This document shows, piece by piece, positions 26,166 through 34,208 of a stretch of 62,712 nt of DNA (positions within the stretch are counted from its first letter, which is position 1; every line of letters begins with the position of its first letter). Location: assembly GCA_030531185.1 (NCBI GenBank), contig JAUNOG010000008.1:1-62712 (forward strand), given 5' to 3'. The translations under genes were made by a program, and so were the position numbers. The DNA is from Ruminococcus sp. Lineage in GTDB: Bacteria; Bacillota; Clostridia; Oscillospirales; Ruminococcaceae. Under the pieces are notes generated by a model. It worked only from the letters and a program-made list of their open reading frames with translations. It had not been told where the DNA came from and did no database searches.

Positions 26166-26244
26166 AAAAATCCCTTACCTTTCTTTGTACTAAGGGTCTG
26201 CATTATCAAACAAACTTTGAAAATACAAACTAACTCAATATAAT

Positions 26245-26273
26245 ATTATACAACATTTTACTTATAATTGCAA
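26245..26273 (-). promoter_or_regulatory. Sigma-A promoter of the gatCAB operon
   Basis: Minus-strand TTGCAA (273-268) and TATAAT (250-245) have a 17-bp spacer. The start would be near 26238, leaving a ~70-nt leader without an obvious T-box (no AGGGTGG-type sequence), so tRNA-sensing control is not apparent. Confidence 0.8.
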
Positions 26274-26316
26274 GCATTTTTTAGATGAAATCAAGATTTT
26301 TAATAAAATAACCGAA

Positions 26317-26347
26317 AATCCACAGAAACCTATCGGCTCTGTGGATT
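26317..26347 (-). terminator. Intrinsic terminator after lysA
   Basis: AATCCACAGA and TCTGTGGATT make a perfect 10-bp stem with an 11-nt loop; the minus strand continues as TTTTCGGTTATTTTATT. It lies 19 nt beyond the lysA stop. Confidence 0.8.
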
Positions 26348-26365
26348 AAGCGTCATTACTTATCG

Positions 26366-27634
26366 TTATTTATCCAAATATTTATCCAGAATGTGTGTAA
26401 AATCAAAGGTTGCAAAATAATCTGCGGGAGTTTCGGCGCGTCTGATAAGCTGAGTTGTGCCGTCCTCCTTTAAGAGAATTTCAGCTGAACGGAGCTTGCC
26501 GTTATAATTATAACCCATTGAAAATCCGTGAGCACCCGTATCGTGAATGCAGAGAATATCTCCGATCTCGATCTCAGGGAGCATTCTGTCAATAGCGAAC
26601 TTATCGTTATTTTCGCAAAGACCGCCCGTCACATCATACTTGTGGTCGCAGGGAGCGTTTTCTTTGCCCAGCACTGTAATATGGTGATATGCGCCGTACA
26701 TAGCGGGTCTCATAAGATTGCAGGCACAAGCGTCAACTCCTGCGTATTCCTTATAGGTGTGCTTCTGATGAGTACAAGTCGTAATTAGATGTCCGTAAGG
26801 AGCAAGCATATATCTGCCAAGCTCTGTAAAAATTGCAACATCTCCCATTCCCGCAGGAACAAGAATATCGTCAAACGCCTTGTGAACGCCCTCGCCTATT
26901 GCGAAAATATCGTTCTGCGGCTTATCAGGCTCGTAAGCGATACCTACTCCGCCCGAAAGATTGATGAACTTGAATTCAACGCCCGTCTTTTCCTTAAGCT
27001 CAACCGCAAGCTCAAAAAGAATTCTTGCAAGCTTAGGATAGTAAGCGTTAGAAACTGTATTTGACGCAAGGAACGCGTGAATACCGAAATACTTTGCGCC
27101 CTTAGATTTCAGAATTTTAAAGCCCTCAATGATCTGCTCCTTGGTAAATCCGTACTTAGCCTCGCCGGGATTGTCCATTATCTGGGTCTCGATAGAAAAA
27201 TGTCCGCCCGGATTATAACGGCAGCAGATAGTCTCAGGAATTCCGCAAAGCTTGTCCAGATACTCTATATGCGTAAAATCGTCGAGATTGATATATGCGC
27301 CAAGCTCTCTAGCTTTCAGAAAATCTTCCTTTGGAGTTACGTTTGACGAGAACATAATATCGCTGCCGCTGAAGCCGCAGCATTCGCTCATCATAAGCTC
27401 GGTAAGCGACGAACAGTCAACTCCGCAGCCTTCCTCCTTGAGAATTTTAAGGATATATGGATTAGGCGTAGCTTTAACGGCAAAATATTCTTTATAGCCT
27501 TTATTCCAGCTAAATGCCTTGTAAAGATTTCTAGCGTTTTCTCTAATTCCCTTTTCGTCGTAAATGTGAAACGGCGTAGGATATTCCTTAATAATAGCCT
27601 CTGCCTGTTCCTTGGTGATAAATGGTTTCTTCAT
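26366..27634 (-). CDS. lysA: Diaminopimelate decarboxylase
   Basis: 422 residues, a fold III PLP enzyme (alanine racemase-like barrel plus beta domain). It converts meso-DAP to L-lysine in the cytosol. PLP Lys54 lies in YFAVKATPNP, and further signatures are GCGVDCSSLTELMM, FKFINLSGGVGIAY, FTELGRYMLAPYG, DVTGGLCENNDKFA and the C-terminal CIHDTGAHGFSMGYNYNG. The last pair (Cys in the CEN loop, Tyr in GYNYN) marks DAP over ornithine decarboxylase. Monocistronic, with its own promoter and terminator. Carboxynorspermidine decarboxylase is a less likely alternative. Confidence 0.9.
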   Translation of the reverse strand: MKKPFITKEQAEAIIKEYPTPFHIYDEKGIRENARNLYKAFSWNKGYKEYFAVKATPNPYILKILKEEGCGVDCSSLTELMMSECCGFSGSDIMFSSNVTPKEDFLKARELGAYINLDDFTHIEYLDKLCGIPETICCRYNPGGHFSIETQIMDNPGEAKYGFTKEQIIEGFKILKSKGAKYFGIHAFLASNTVSNAYYPKLARILFELAVELKEKTGVEFKFINLSGGVGIAYEPDKPQNDIFAIGEGVHKAFDDILVPAGMGDVAIFTELGRYMLAPYGHLITTCTHQKHTYKEYAGVDACACNLMRPAMYGAYHHITVLGKENAPCDHKYDVTGGLCENNDKFAIDRMLPEIEIGDILCIHDTGAHGFSMGYNYNGKLRSAEILLKEDGTTQLIRRAETPADYFATFDFTHILDKYLDK

Positions 27635-27707
27635 TGATTGATCAATCCTTTACTAAAAAATCTTAGCTGAAAAATTCATAAACGAATTAACATCGCTGAA
27701 TATTAAT

Positions 27708-27736
27708 ATCATACCATTTTTATCGCAAATAGTCAA
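27708..27736 (-). promoter_or_regulatory. Sigma-A promoter of lysA
   Basis: Minus-strand TTGACT (736-731) and TATGAT (713-708) lie 17 bp apart, about 70 nt before the lysA start. No lysine riboswitch consensus is visible in this short leader. Confidence 0.7.
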
Positions 27737-27847
27737 GCAAGTTCATAGATTTTTTGTATTTATATAAATAAATTGTACTTTTTGCTATATTGACAGGAAA
27801 TTATTAGGATAAATACGATTAAAAGCTACAAAGTTTCCCGATAATTC

Positions 27848-27876
27848 TTGATTTATCGCGTAAAATGGTTTATAAT
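27848..27876 (+). promoter_or_regulatory. Sigma-A promoter of the LCP gene
   Basis: TTGATT (848-853) and TATAAT (871-876) with 17-bp spacing stand 39 nt before the LCP start. Divergent from the lysA promoter. Confidence 0.78.
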
Positions 27877-27915
27877 AAAGAATAGTACATTAACACGAGT
27901 TAACGGAGGTTAATT

Positions 27916-29115
27916 ATGACTGAAAACAAAAATCCAAACGAAAGCCTTATACCGGACGCTTCCGACGATCGCATATCCGAAAAGAAATCGGGAAAAAAAG
28001 CAAAAAAGAAAACAAACAAAGTGCGGGTAATCCTTATAATCCTTCTTGTCATACTGGTGCTTGCAGGTATTGCGGCGGCAGTAGGCACAGGAATTATTTA
28101 TCACTATATCAATAAGGTGAACATAGTCGATGAAACAAACAGCTATGAAATACTTGACTCGATCGAACCTGATGACGATTTAACGTCCGAGCCTGATTCT
28201 CCTCAGGAAGAAATCGATAAGATAGAGCAGGCTATCAAGGAAAATGTCGAAAAAGACGACAACGGTTCCAAACACGTCTATACTGTTGCCGACGGAGACG
28301 GAACTTACACATACGATTTCAACGACGAGAATGTTTATAATGTTCTGCTTATCGGTACTGATGCAAGAAACAACAGCGACAGAGGACGTTCCGACAGTAT
28401 GATCTTGGTATCTATTAACAAGACTACCGAACAGGTCGTTATGACGTCTTTCCTCAGAGATATATATCTTTATATTCCCGGTGTAGAGTCCACAAGACTT
28501 AATCACGCTTACGCGTATGGCGGACCCGATCTGCTGCTTGACACTCTCGAAACTAATTTCAAAATTCCTGTTGATAAATATGTTCAGGTGGACTTCTACT
28601 CATTTGTTACCGTAGTTGACGCTGTAGGCGGCGTTGATATTGACGTGACCGACGACGAGGTTGAGTATGTCAACAAATATCTTGCGGAGATCAACCGACT
28701 TGAGGGCAGAAACGAAAATACAGACAAGCTTTCAAGCGGAGGAAGCTACACTCTCAACGGCGAACAGGCTCTTGCATATTCAAGAATTCGCTACATCGGA
28801 ACCGATTTCGGACGTACCGAAAGACAGAGAACGGTACTTGAAGAGATTTTCAGAAATATGAGCAATATGGGTGTATCCGAATTAAAAAATCTTCTTGACG
28901 AGCTTTTGCCTAACGTTACCACAAACATTCAGAAAGACGAGTTATTCTCGCTGGTACTCAATTCTCCGTCATATTTTGGTTATGAAAGAATACAGTGCAG
29001 AGTTCCTGCAGACGGAACATGGTGGAATTTGACAATCAGAGGAATGGCTGTGCTGGGTATCGACTTTGACAGCAATATCCGTTATCTCGGACAGAATATT
29101 TACAATCAGTATTAA
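27916..29115 (+). CDS. LytR-CpsA-Psr family cell wall polymer ligase
   Basis: 399 residues. A charged cytoplasmic start (KKSGKKAKKKTNK) leads to one membrane helix (VILIILLVILVLAGIAAAVGTGIIY, ~36-60), then an acidic linker and the extracellular LCP domain (~140-320): VLLIGTDARNNSDRGRSDSMILVSIN, TSFLRDIYLYIPG and ALAYSRIRYIGTDFGRTERQR contain the Arg and Asp residues that bind pyrophosphate. LCP proteins transfer undecaprenyl-linked polymers such as teichoic acid or capsule to peptidoglycan. RBS ACGGAGG. No polymer genes nearby indicate the substrate. Confidence 0.93.
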   Translation: MTENKNPNESLIPDASDDRISEKKSGKKAKKKTNKVRVILIILLVILVLAGIAAAVGTGIIYHYINKVNIVDETNSYEILDSIEPDDDLTSEPDSPQEEIDKIEQAIKENVEKDDNGSKHVYTVADGDGTYTYDFNDENVYNVLLIGTDARNNSDRGRSDSMILVSINKTTEQVVMTSFLRDIYLYIPGVESTRLNHAYAYGGPDLLLDTLETNFKIPVDKYVQVDFYSFVTVVDAVGGVDIDVTDDEVEYVNKYLAEINRLEGRNENTDKLSSGGSYTLNGEQALAYSRIRYIGTDFGRTERQRTVLEEIFRNMSNMGVSELKNLLDELLPNVTTNIQKDELFSLVLNSPSYFGYERIQCRVPADGTWWNLTIRGMAVLGIDFDSNIRYLGQNIYNQY

Positions 29116-29194
29116 GAATATTCGGTGTATTCTAGGTGTTTCAGCAAATATATTACTTTTGAATTGTAAATGATACGACAAAAGGAGATTGCTT

Positions 29195-29620
29195 ATGACA
29201 AAAACATTATATATATTGCTGAAATTCGTTATTTGCACAATAATTGTTTTAATTGAGGAATCTTTATTCTATCAAGTTGCTTTAAGCGGAGTTATAACAA
29301 AACGCAGTTCGGATATGCGGATCACTTTTATTATAGGCTCCCTCATATTATCTGTTATCAATACTGCTGTTGTATATGCTTTATTCAAATCAGACGAGGT
29401 AAAGCCGGATAAATGTATATTATTGATACTTTCATCGGTATTTTCGTGTATTTGCCTGATTTTATTCAGCTTACATTCCGACGAAAATTTATTGTCGGAA
29501 GTTGATTACCGTAATGAGATCGATTTCTTTGTTATTTTGATATTCGGTCTTTTGGTAACTATATGGACGACTGTAATTTCTTTATTGCTTAAGCTTATAT
29601 TAAAGCAAAAACGCAAATAA
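29195..29620 (+). CDS. Hypothetical membrane protein, four helices
   Basis: 141 residues from ATG 29195, seven bases after AAAGGAG; the TTG at 29189 is too close to that site. Predicted membrane helices are ILLKFVICTIIVLIEESLFY, ITFIIGSLILSVINTAVVYALF, CILLILSSVFSCICLILFSL and FVILIFGLLVTIWTTVISLLL, so it is nearly all membrane. No motif recognised. A terminator follows directly. It is 80 nt downstream of the LCP gene, with no terminator visible between them, so read-through is possible. Confidence 0.7.
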   Translation: MTKTLYILLKFVICTIIVLIEESLFYQVALSGVITKRSSDMRITFIIGSLILSVINTAVVYALFKSDEVKPDKCILLILSSVFSCICLILFSLHSDENLLSEVDYRNEIDFFVILIFGLLVTIWTTVISLLLKLILKQKRK

Positions 29621-29627
29621 ATACTCC

Positions 29628-29661
29628 AACGGGAACATTCTCAGGAATGCTCCCGTTTTTT
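29628..29661 (+). terminator. Intrinsic terminator
   Basis: AACGGGA-CATTC and GAATG-TCCCGTT pair with one A-C mismatch, then TTTTTT. It ends the LCP/membrane protein unit. Confidence 0.85.
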
Positions 29662-29692
29662 AGTGAAAATTAACATATTTACTTACAAGTAC

Positions 29693-29721
29693 TTGAAATC
29701 CAAAGCAATATGGTGTATAAT
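29693..29721 (+). promoter_or_regulatory. Sigma-A promoter for the 29.8-32.1 kb genes
   Basis: TTGAAA (693-698) and TATAAT (716-721) are 17 bp apart. It fixes the start of the next gene at ATG 29755, because the upstream ATG at 29710 would lie inside the promoter. Confidence 0.85.
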
Positions 29722-29754
29722 TATTGTATATATTTTTATGAATGGAATGTTTTT

Positions 29755-30054
29755 ATGAAAAAAGTTGCATTTGAAATAAGCAGTAAGCCAGAGAAAATCA
29801 TAGCCGCCGCTACTGCGTCGGTAGTTATGGCAATATTATTTGACGGCAAAAGGAAGAAAAACCAACGCGTCAAGGGCAAATCGCAGAGTTTTCCGCAGCG
29901 CGTTATGAAAAACTACAGAATAGCCGACAATCTTCTTTGTAAAACTGTCGCTAAAAATGCTGAAAAGCAAGCGGCTTCCGATGATGAAGAATATCAGACA
30001 AAGCTTCGTGATTTAAAAATCGAGGACGCTATACCTTTTGATTTGCAGGTGTGA
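29755..30054 (+). CDS. Hypothetical small protein
   Basis: 99 residues starting at the first ATG after the promoter. A short hydrophobic stretch (IIAAATASVVMAILF, ~14-28) may be a membrane helix or re-entrant segment; the rest is basic then acidic with no motif I recognise. First gene of a run 29755-32145. Its stop overlaps the region used for the next gene's ribosome site. Confidence 0.65.
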   Translation: MKKVAFEISSKPEKIIAAATASVVMAILFDGKRKKNQRVKGKSQSFPQRVMKNYRIADNLLCKTVAKNAEKQAASDDEEYQTKLRDLKIEDAIPFDLQV

Positions 30055-30056
30055 CT

Positions 30057-30413
30057 ATGACGGAATATCTTACACAATACAGAAAATACATACTGGAACG
30101 TCTTGAGGATGAAAGCTGTGATTTTTCTCAGCTTCTGGACTATCATACCGAAAAGCTGCACCAGTTTCAGCATGAGAGGTTCATACACCTGCTTGTGACT
30201 GTTCTTTTTGCGTTAGCGACGGTAATGACGTTTATAGCCGTTGCTGTTTTTGAAACTGTAGCTCTGATACCCCTTGCGGTTTTGTTTCTGGTACTGCTGA
30301 TACCTTATATCAAGCACTACTTTTTTCTTGAGAACACCGTGCAAAAGCTCTATAAGGACTATGACCGTATTTACCGCAAGGTATACGGCGTTTCTCAGGA
30401 GGTCGAAAAATAA
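30057..30413 (+). CDS. Hypothetical membrane protein, two helices
   Basis: 118 residues from ATG 30057 (AGGTG 5 nt ahead; a GTG at 30051 is an alternative). Two adjacent hydrophobic helices (LLVTVLFALATVMTFIAVAVF and VALIPLAVLFLVLLIPYI) flanked by charged helical ends give a hairpin topology. Both ends are probably cytoplasmic. No known family. Overlaps the next gene by one base (TAATG). Confidence 0.68.
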   Translation: MTEYLTQYRKYILERLEDESCDFSQLLDYHTEKLHQFQHERFIHLLVTVLFALATVMTFIAVAVFETVALIPLAVLFLVLLIPYIKHYFFLENTVQKLYKDYDRIYRKVYGVSQEVEK

Positions 30414-31015
30414 TGTCCCGCACCGTTTATACTAAGGAGCATTGGAAAGGCAGCGTTATCACATCTCCCCTGCCGCCTACTCTTGTGACCTGCTCGGACG
30501 GAGAGCGCAGTAATGTGTTTACCGTTGCTTGGACGGGTATTCTTAATACTCAGCCGCCTGTGACTTATATCTCGGTACGTCCCGAAAGGTATTCATACGG
30601 ACTTATAAGATCAAGCGGAGAGTTTGTTATAAATCTTACTACTGAGGAGCTTGTCAGAGCCGCCGATTACTGCGGAGTTAAATCGGGAAGAAATACCGAT
30701 AAATTCAAGGATATGGATCTGCATACGGAAAGCGCGGAAAAGGTCAATGTTCCTATAATCTGCGAATGTCCCGTAAATATTGAATGCCGGGTCAGAGAGA
30801 TCGTTCCGCTGGGTACTCACGATATGTTCATTGCGGATATTGTGGGACTGGACGTGGCTAAGGAACTGCTCAACGAAAAGGGCAGGCTGTGCCTTGACAG
30901 AGCGCATTTAGCCGCTTACGCTCACGGCGAATATTTTGCATTGGGCAGAAAGCTTGGCAGCTTCGGATATTCCGTAAGAAAGAAAAAGAAGAAAAATCAA
31001 CATAGAAAAGGATAA
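30413..31015 (+). CDS. Flavin reductase-like domain protein
   Basis: 200 residues. The split-barrel FMN-binding fold is recognised from TLVTCSDGERSNVFTVAWTGILNTQPPVTYISVRPERYSYGLIRSSGEFVINL and the later CPVNIECRVREIVPLGTHDMFIADIVG. Members bind FMN and many reduce flavin with NAD(P)H, but substrates for this subfamily are unknown. The C-terminus is Lys/Arg-rich (RKKKKKNQHRKG). RBS CAGGAGG lies in the previous gene. Coupled to its upstream neighbour. Confidence 0.85.
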   Translation: MSRTVYTKEHWKGSVITSPLPPTLVTCSDGERSNVFTVAWTGILNTQPPVTYISVRPERYSYGLIRSSGEFVINLTTEELVRAADYCGVKSGRNTDKFKDMDLHTESAEKVNVPIICECPVNIECRVREIVPLGTHDMFIADIVGLDVAKELLNEKGRLCLDRAHLAAYAHGEYFALGRKLGSFGYSVRKKKKKNQHRKG

Positions 31016-31023
31016 ATAGTATT

Positions 31024-32145
31024 ATGAATAAATTTTTTAGTTTTGCAGGAATAAAAAAAGCGTATGCGTGGAGCGGAGGAACTCACGAGGATATTGTAAA
31101 AAAAGCTCTTGCCTTGCTGGAAATGGAAAAGAAAGTACGTCCCGCGGCTTTTTATAAAGATTGGCATAGAGAATTGCTCGAGGGCTGTGTTGCTCCCGAT
31201 AAAGAGGACGATATGGACAAGGGCGCTGGAATGCACTACTATTCGTCCGTTACTCCAAAGGGTAAGGAACTGCCCGAGGAAAAAGGGTATTTCAAGAACA
31301 GGCTCGGAGATTTTGCTCCAAGCGCAAGAACGCTTTTTGAGGCAAACTACACAGCGGCGTTATCCCTCTTCAAAAGCGGAAATACTTCTGCGGCTATGGT
31401 CTGTCTGGGCAGAGCAATTCATTTTGTTTCCGATATGGGCTGTACCGTTCACGTTTCAAATATCAAATATCAGGATAAGGCAAACAATATTCATTATGCA
31501 TTTGAAAAGCACGTTAATACTACCTGTACAAAGCATACCGCTCAGTCATATGACAAGCGTCTGAGCAAGTATTACGAAAAAGACAATCTGGGAGAGGCGT
31601 TCAACAGACTTGTAAGATATGCTGGCAAATTTGTCGATACGATATCACATCTCGACCCCAGAGCCTTTGACGATGTGGCGCAGAATACTCTGCCCGTCAC
31701 TCAGCAGAACGTTATGGCTGTACTGCTGAAATTCTACGATGACTGCCTCGGTGACAAAGGCAACTATGTTGTGGACAAAAAGCTTTATGCATTTAGAAAC
31801 GAGGCGACAGGCTTGGTACTTACCGTAACGCCCAAGGGACTTTCCCTTGAAAAGCCCGATAAAGAACCGGAACAAAAGCTTCAGGTTATCCTGGGCAGCG
31901 AGGGTACGGCAGGCTTGAAGATTGCAGACGGCGGTTTTGTAAACAGCTCCTGCAAGGGTTACGACTATCTTAAAATTGACGGAAAGCCCGCACAGTTCAG
32001 ATTTACCGCTCTGGGCAAGAAACGTTTCAGAATTGCCCTCGAGAACAGCGGATACGCAAAGGTGCTTGCAAATTCCAAAGGCGGAAGCATTGCCGTTACG
32101 GAATTTGAACCCGAAAATCCTTTGCAGGTATGGATACTCAACTGA
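31024..32145 (+). CDS. Zinc-dependent phospholipase C-like protein with C-terminal beta domain
   Basis: 373 residues. Residues 16-~250 carry all zinc ligands of Clostridium/Bacillus phospholipase C: W16, H21, D59, H71, H133, D137, H143, H157 and E161; spacings D-12-H and H-4-D-6-H..H-4-E match alpha toxin (D56-H68, H126-D130-H136, H148-E152). The core LGRAIHFVSDMGCTVHVSN is typical. In secreted members the mature N-terminus is the ligand Trp; here W16 follows AYA, an AXA-like site, but the first 15 residues have no real hydrophobic core. The C-terminal ~110 residues look beta-rich and trefoil/ricin-like (YAFRNEATGLVLTV, FRIALENSGYAKVLANSKG, ending LQVWILN), perhaps a binding module. Last gene of its run. 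Confidence 0.8.
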   Translation: MNKFFSFAGIKKAYAWSGGTHEDIVKKALALLEMEKKVRPAAFYKDWHRELLEGCVAPDKEDDMDKGAGMHYYSSVTPKGKELPEEKGYFKNRLGDFAPSARTLFEANYTAALSLFKSGNTSAAMVCLGRAIHFVSDMGCTVHVSNIKYQDKANNIHYAFEKHVNTTCTKHTAQSYDKRLSKYYEKDNLGEAFNRLVRYAGKFVDTISHLDPRAFDDVAQNTLPVTQQNVMAVLLKFYDDCLGDKGNYVVDKKLYAFRNEATGLVLTVTPKGLSLEKPDKEPEQKLQVILGSEGTAGLKIADGGFVNSSCKGYDYLKIDGKPAQFRFTALGKKRFRIALENSGYAKVLANSKGGSIAVTEFEPENPLQVWILN

Positions 32146-32277
32146 TAGACTGCAAGATTGACAATTTTCCTATACGTTTGATTTTTTGAACTATAATGAA
32201 CGTTCAACAAACAATAAATACGCTGTTTTATCCTTGTATTAAAATTTTGAAACACTCCAAAAATATTCTAAAACCAT

Positions 32278-32331
32278 AAAATGAAGGGTCTGAAAATGCA
32301 ATTTTTGCAGCATTTTCAGACCTCATTTTTT
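32278..32331. terminator. Strong bidirectional terminator
   Basis: GGTCTGAAAATGC (287-299) and GCATTTTCAGACC (310-322) are a perfect 13-bp stem; AAAATGA upstream and TCATTTTTT downstream extend it and give U-tracts on both strands. It lies 133 nt after the phospholipase-like gene. The stretch 32146-32277 holds no ORF I trust. Confidence 0.88.
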
Positions 32332-32479
32332 ATTTAATTTTCTTATTATCTTCAATGCACATCAGAAATTTGCAAATTTAAATCACCTTATTTGCGAGCA
32401 TTTAATGGAAGTTCTATATTAAATTCGTTTTTTCGGGTTTTGTGTGACAGCAGCATACCATAACTATTGTCTGTATAAA

Positions 32480-32506
32480 GAACCCGCAGAACAATACTGC
32501 GGGCTC
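32480..32506 (-). terminator. Terminator-like hairpin after spoVM
   Basis: GAACCCGCAG (480-489) and CTGCGGGCTC (497-506) form a 10-bp stem with one G-T; on the minus strand it is followed by TTTAT. It starts 5 nt after the spoVM stop. Confidence 0.7.
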
Positions 32507-32511
32507 CGTAA

Positions 32512-32595
32512 CTAATCCTGTTCTTTTCGTATCTTGAAAATCATTCTAAGTATTCCCGAAATTGCCTTGGGGCTTTTCACTACTACAACTTTCAT
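32512..32595 (-). CDS. spoVM: Stage V sporulation protein M
   Basis: 27 codons: starts KVVVVKSPKAISGILRMIF and ends KIRKEQD. SpoVM is a 26-residue amphipathic helix in B. subtilis that recognises the convex forespore membrane and anchors the coat via SpoIVA. The pattern K.PK..GI.R..F..K matches, including the conserved Pro that starts the helix. GGAGG lies 8 nt before the ATG, a hairpin follows the stop, and the position next to thiN is the same as in B. subtilis (prkC-rsgA-rpe-thiN-spoVM). It is too short for ordinary ORF calling. Confidence 0.88.
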   Translation of the reverse strand: MKVVVVKSPKAISGILRMIFKIRKEQD

Positions 32596-32623
32596 AAGTA
32601 TGACCTCCATTCAGTTATAGTAC

Positions 32624-32631
32624 ATAATATG
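32624..32631 (-). promoter_or_regulatory. Possible SigE-type -10 box of spoVM
   Basis: CATATTAT on the minus strand, identical to the box before spoIIIAA, stands 28 nt upstream of the spoVM start. No good -35 was found at 13-15 bp, so it is only a candidate. Confidence 0.35.
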
Positions 32632-32670
32632 AAAATTTCCAAAATCGGTGAATGATCTGCTTTAATTTAT

Positions 32671-33303
32671 CTAATCGGGACAATAAGACTGTATAACAAG
32701 CAATATTCCCTGTGAAAATTCAACAACCGCCTGCTCGGATATGATCTTATTTGAAATTCCCAGCGGAAATTCGTTCGTAAGAACACAATCCGCAATCTCA
32801 TACTTTGTACCGCTGATCGTAAGTCCCTCAACTTTTTCGGAGTAAGACACAAGAGACAGCGTAAAATCCTCGCGTCTGTCAAAAACATATCTTCCCGGCT
32901 TTATCAGCGTTATCCGCTCTTTATCGGAAATAATCTCTCCGACAGCTCCCTTCGACAGCAGATACATCAGCGACTGAATATTACCGATTGTGTGATCGAG
33001 ACGTCCTCCCGTTGCGCCGTAAATTTTAAAATACTTACAGCCCTGAGCAAGACCCTCCTTGATCGCAAGCATTAAATCCGTATCGTCCTTTTCAATGGGA
33101 AATACCTTTACATTCTCATTCTGCGGAATTTTATCCATAGAGTCGAAATCGCCCATTACCAAATCGGATCGTATCCCCAGAGAATTGGCAAGCTCATATC
33201 CTCTGTCCGCAGAGATCACCAAAGAGCTTTCCGCAAAGGAAAAATCAACGGCTTCCCTGCCGACAGTATCTCCGCCTGCAAAAATCGCACATTTTTCAGT
33301 CAT
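32671..33303 (-). CDS. thiN: Thiamine pyrophosphokinase
   Basis: 210 residues starting at ATG 33303, which overlaps the rsgA stop by 8 nt; the longer frame inside rsgA gives no plausible N-terminus. The enzyme transfers pyrophosphate from ATP to thiamine. Conserved features are CAIFAGGD, ISADRGYELANSLGIRSDLVMGDFDSMD, EKDDTDLMLAIKEGL and YGATGGRLDHTIGNIQSL. ThiN next to RsgA and PrkC is a stable Firmicutes arrangement; the usual rpe between rsgA and thiN is absent here. Confidence 0.95.
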   Translation of the reverse strand: MTEKCAIFAGGDTVGREAVDFSFAESSLVISADRGYELANSLGIRSDLVMGDFDSMDKIPQNENVKVFPIEKDDTDLMLAIKEGLAQGCKYFKIYGATGGRLDHTIGNIQSLMYLLSKGAVGEIISDKERITLIKPGRYVFDRREDFTLSLVSYSEKVEGLTISGTKYEIADCVLTNEFPLGISNKIISEQAVVEFSQGILLVIQSYCPD

Positions 33304-34180
33304 TTTTATACTCCCACTCGTTAAGCTGCTTTGCCTGTTCGTACATCTCCACATAGCTGTCAAATCTTGACTGAGGGATTTTTCCCGCCTTAACCGCCTC
33401 AATGACCGCACAGCCTTTTTCTTTGGTGTGACTGCAATTCGGAAATCTGCATTTGCCTAAATACTCCCTGAATTCACAGAAGCAGTCGGCAAGCTCGTCC
33501 TTGAAAATAATATCGTATCGATTGGTGTCAAAGGAGGAAAAACCCGGAGTATCGGCAATATAACCGCCGTCCTCCAGCTTGTACAGTTCAACATGACGCG
33601 TAGTGTGCTTTCCTCTGCCTAATTTATGACTTATTTCATTGGTCGCAAGCTTAAGCTCGGGAAACATATTGTTGAGCAAGGAGGATTTTCCCACTCCCGT
33701 ATTTCCCGTAAAAGCCGAAAGCTTTCCTTTAAGCGCATTTTTTACGCACTCGCTGCCCTCGCCGCTGTTGTTGTTCACCTCGAATACCTCGATACCCGCG
33801 CGCCTGTAAATTTCCGCAAGCTCGCCGCTGTCGCACTTGTCAATTTTGGTAAACACAATGATCGGTTTGATTTTCTTGAACTCCGCTATGGCAATAAATT
33901 TGTCAAGCAGAAGTAAATTAGGCTTAGGCTCGCAGGTAGCGCACACAAACGCAAGTATATCCAGATTAGCCAAAGGAGGTCTTATAAGCAGAGATCTTCT
34001 TTCTCCGATTTCTTCAATAACGCAGGATCCGTCCTTTTCTTTCGTAACAGTGACCCTGTCGCCGCAAACGGGAGAAATTTTCTTCTTTCTGAAAATTCCC
34101 CTTGCCTTACATTCAAAAACGCCGTCGGAGGTTTCTACGACGTAGAGACCTCCGATTGCTTTAATTATAATACCGTTCAT
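33296..34180 (-). CDS. rsgA: Ribosome small subunit biogenesis GTPase RsgA
   Basis: 294 residues. Circularly permuted GTPase: an OB domain (1-~65), then the G4-like VFTKIDKCD, G1 FTGNTGVGKSSLLN, G2 GRGKHTTRHVELY and G3 DTPGFSSF. A zinc-binding tail has the Cys/His set C..C....H....C (CRFPNCSHTKEKGC). RsgA matures the 30S subunit in the cytoplasm and, in Bacillus, is a substrate of PrkC, encoded just upstream. Overlaps thiN. Confidence 0.96.
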   Translation of the reverse strand: MNGIIIKAIGGLYVVETSDGVFECKARGIFRKKKISPVCGDRVTVTKEKDGSCVIEEIGERRSLLIRPPLANLDILAFVCATCEPKPNLLLLDKFIAIAEFKKIKPIIVFTKIDKCDSGELAEIYRRAGIEVFEVNNNSGEGSECVKNALKGKLSAFTGNTGVGKSSLLNNMFPELKLATNEISHKLGRGKHTTRHVELYKLEDGGYIADTPGFSSFDTNRYDIIFKDELADCFCEFREYLGKCRFPNCSHTKEKGCAVIEAVKAGKIPQSRFDSYVEMYEQAKQLNEWEYKND

Positions 34181-34208
34181 ATAACCTACTGCTCAGATCC
34201 GCGTTATA

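Noticed and set aside
26166-26240. T-box riboswitch before gatCAB
   Set aside because: The leader is ~70 nt and lacks the T-box sequence and specifier stem.
29710-29754. Upstream ATG start for the 99-residue hypothetical protein
   Set aside because: The codon lies immediately before and within the -10 box, so it would not be transcribed.
32187-32209. TTGAAC-N10-GTTCAA inverted repeat after the phospholipase-like gene, considered as a LexA box
   Set aside because: Spacing does not fit GAAC-N4-GTTC, and no promoter of a damage gene is near.
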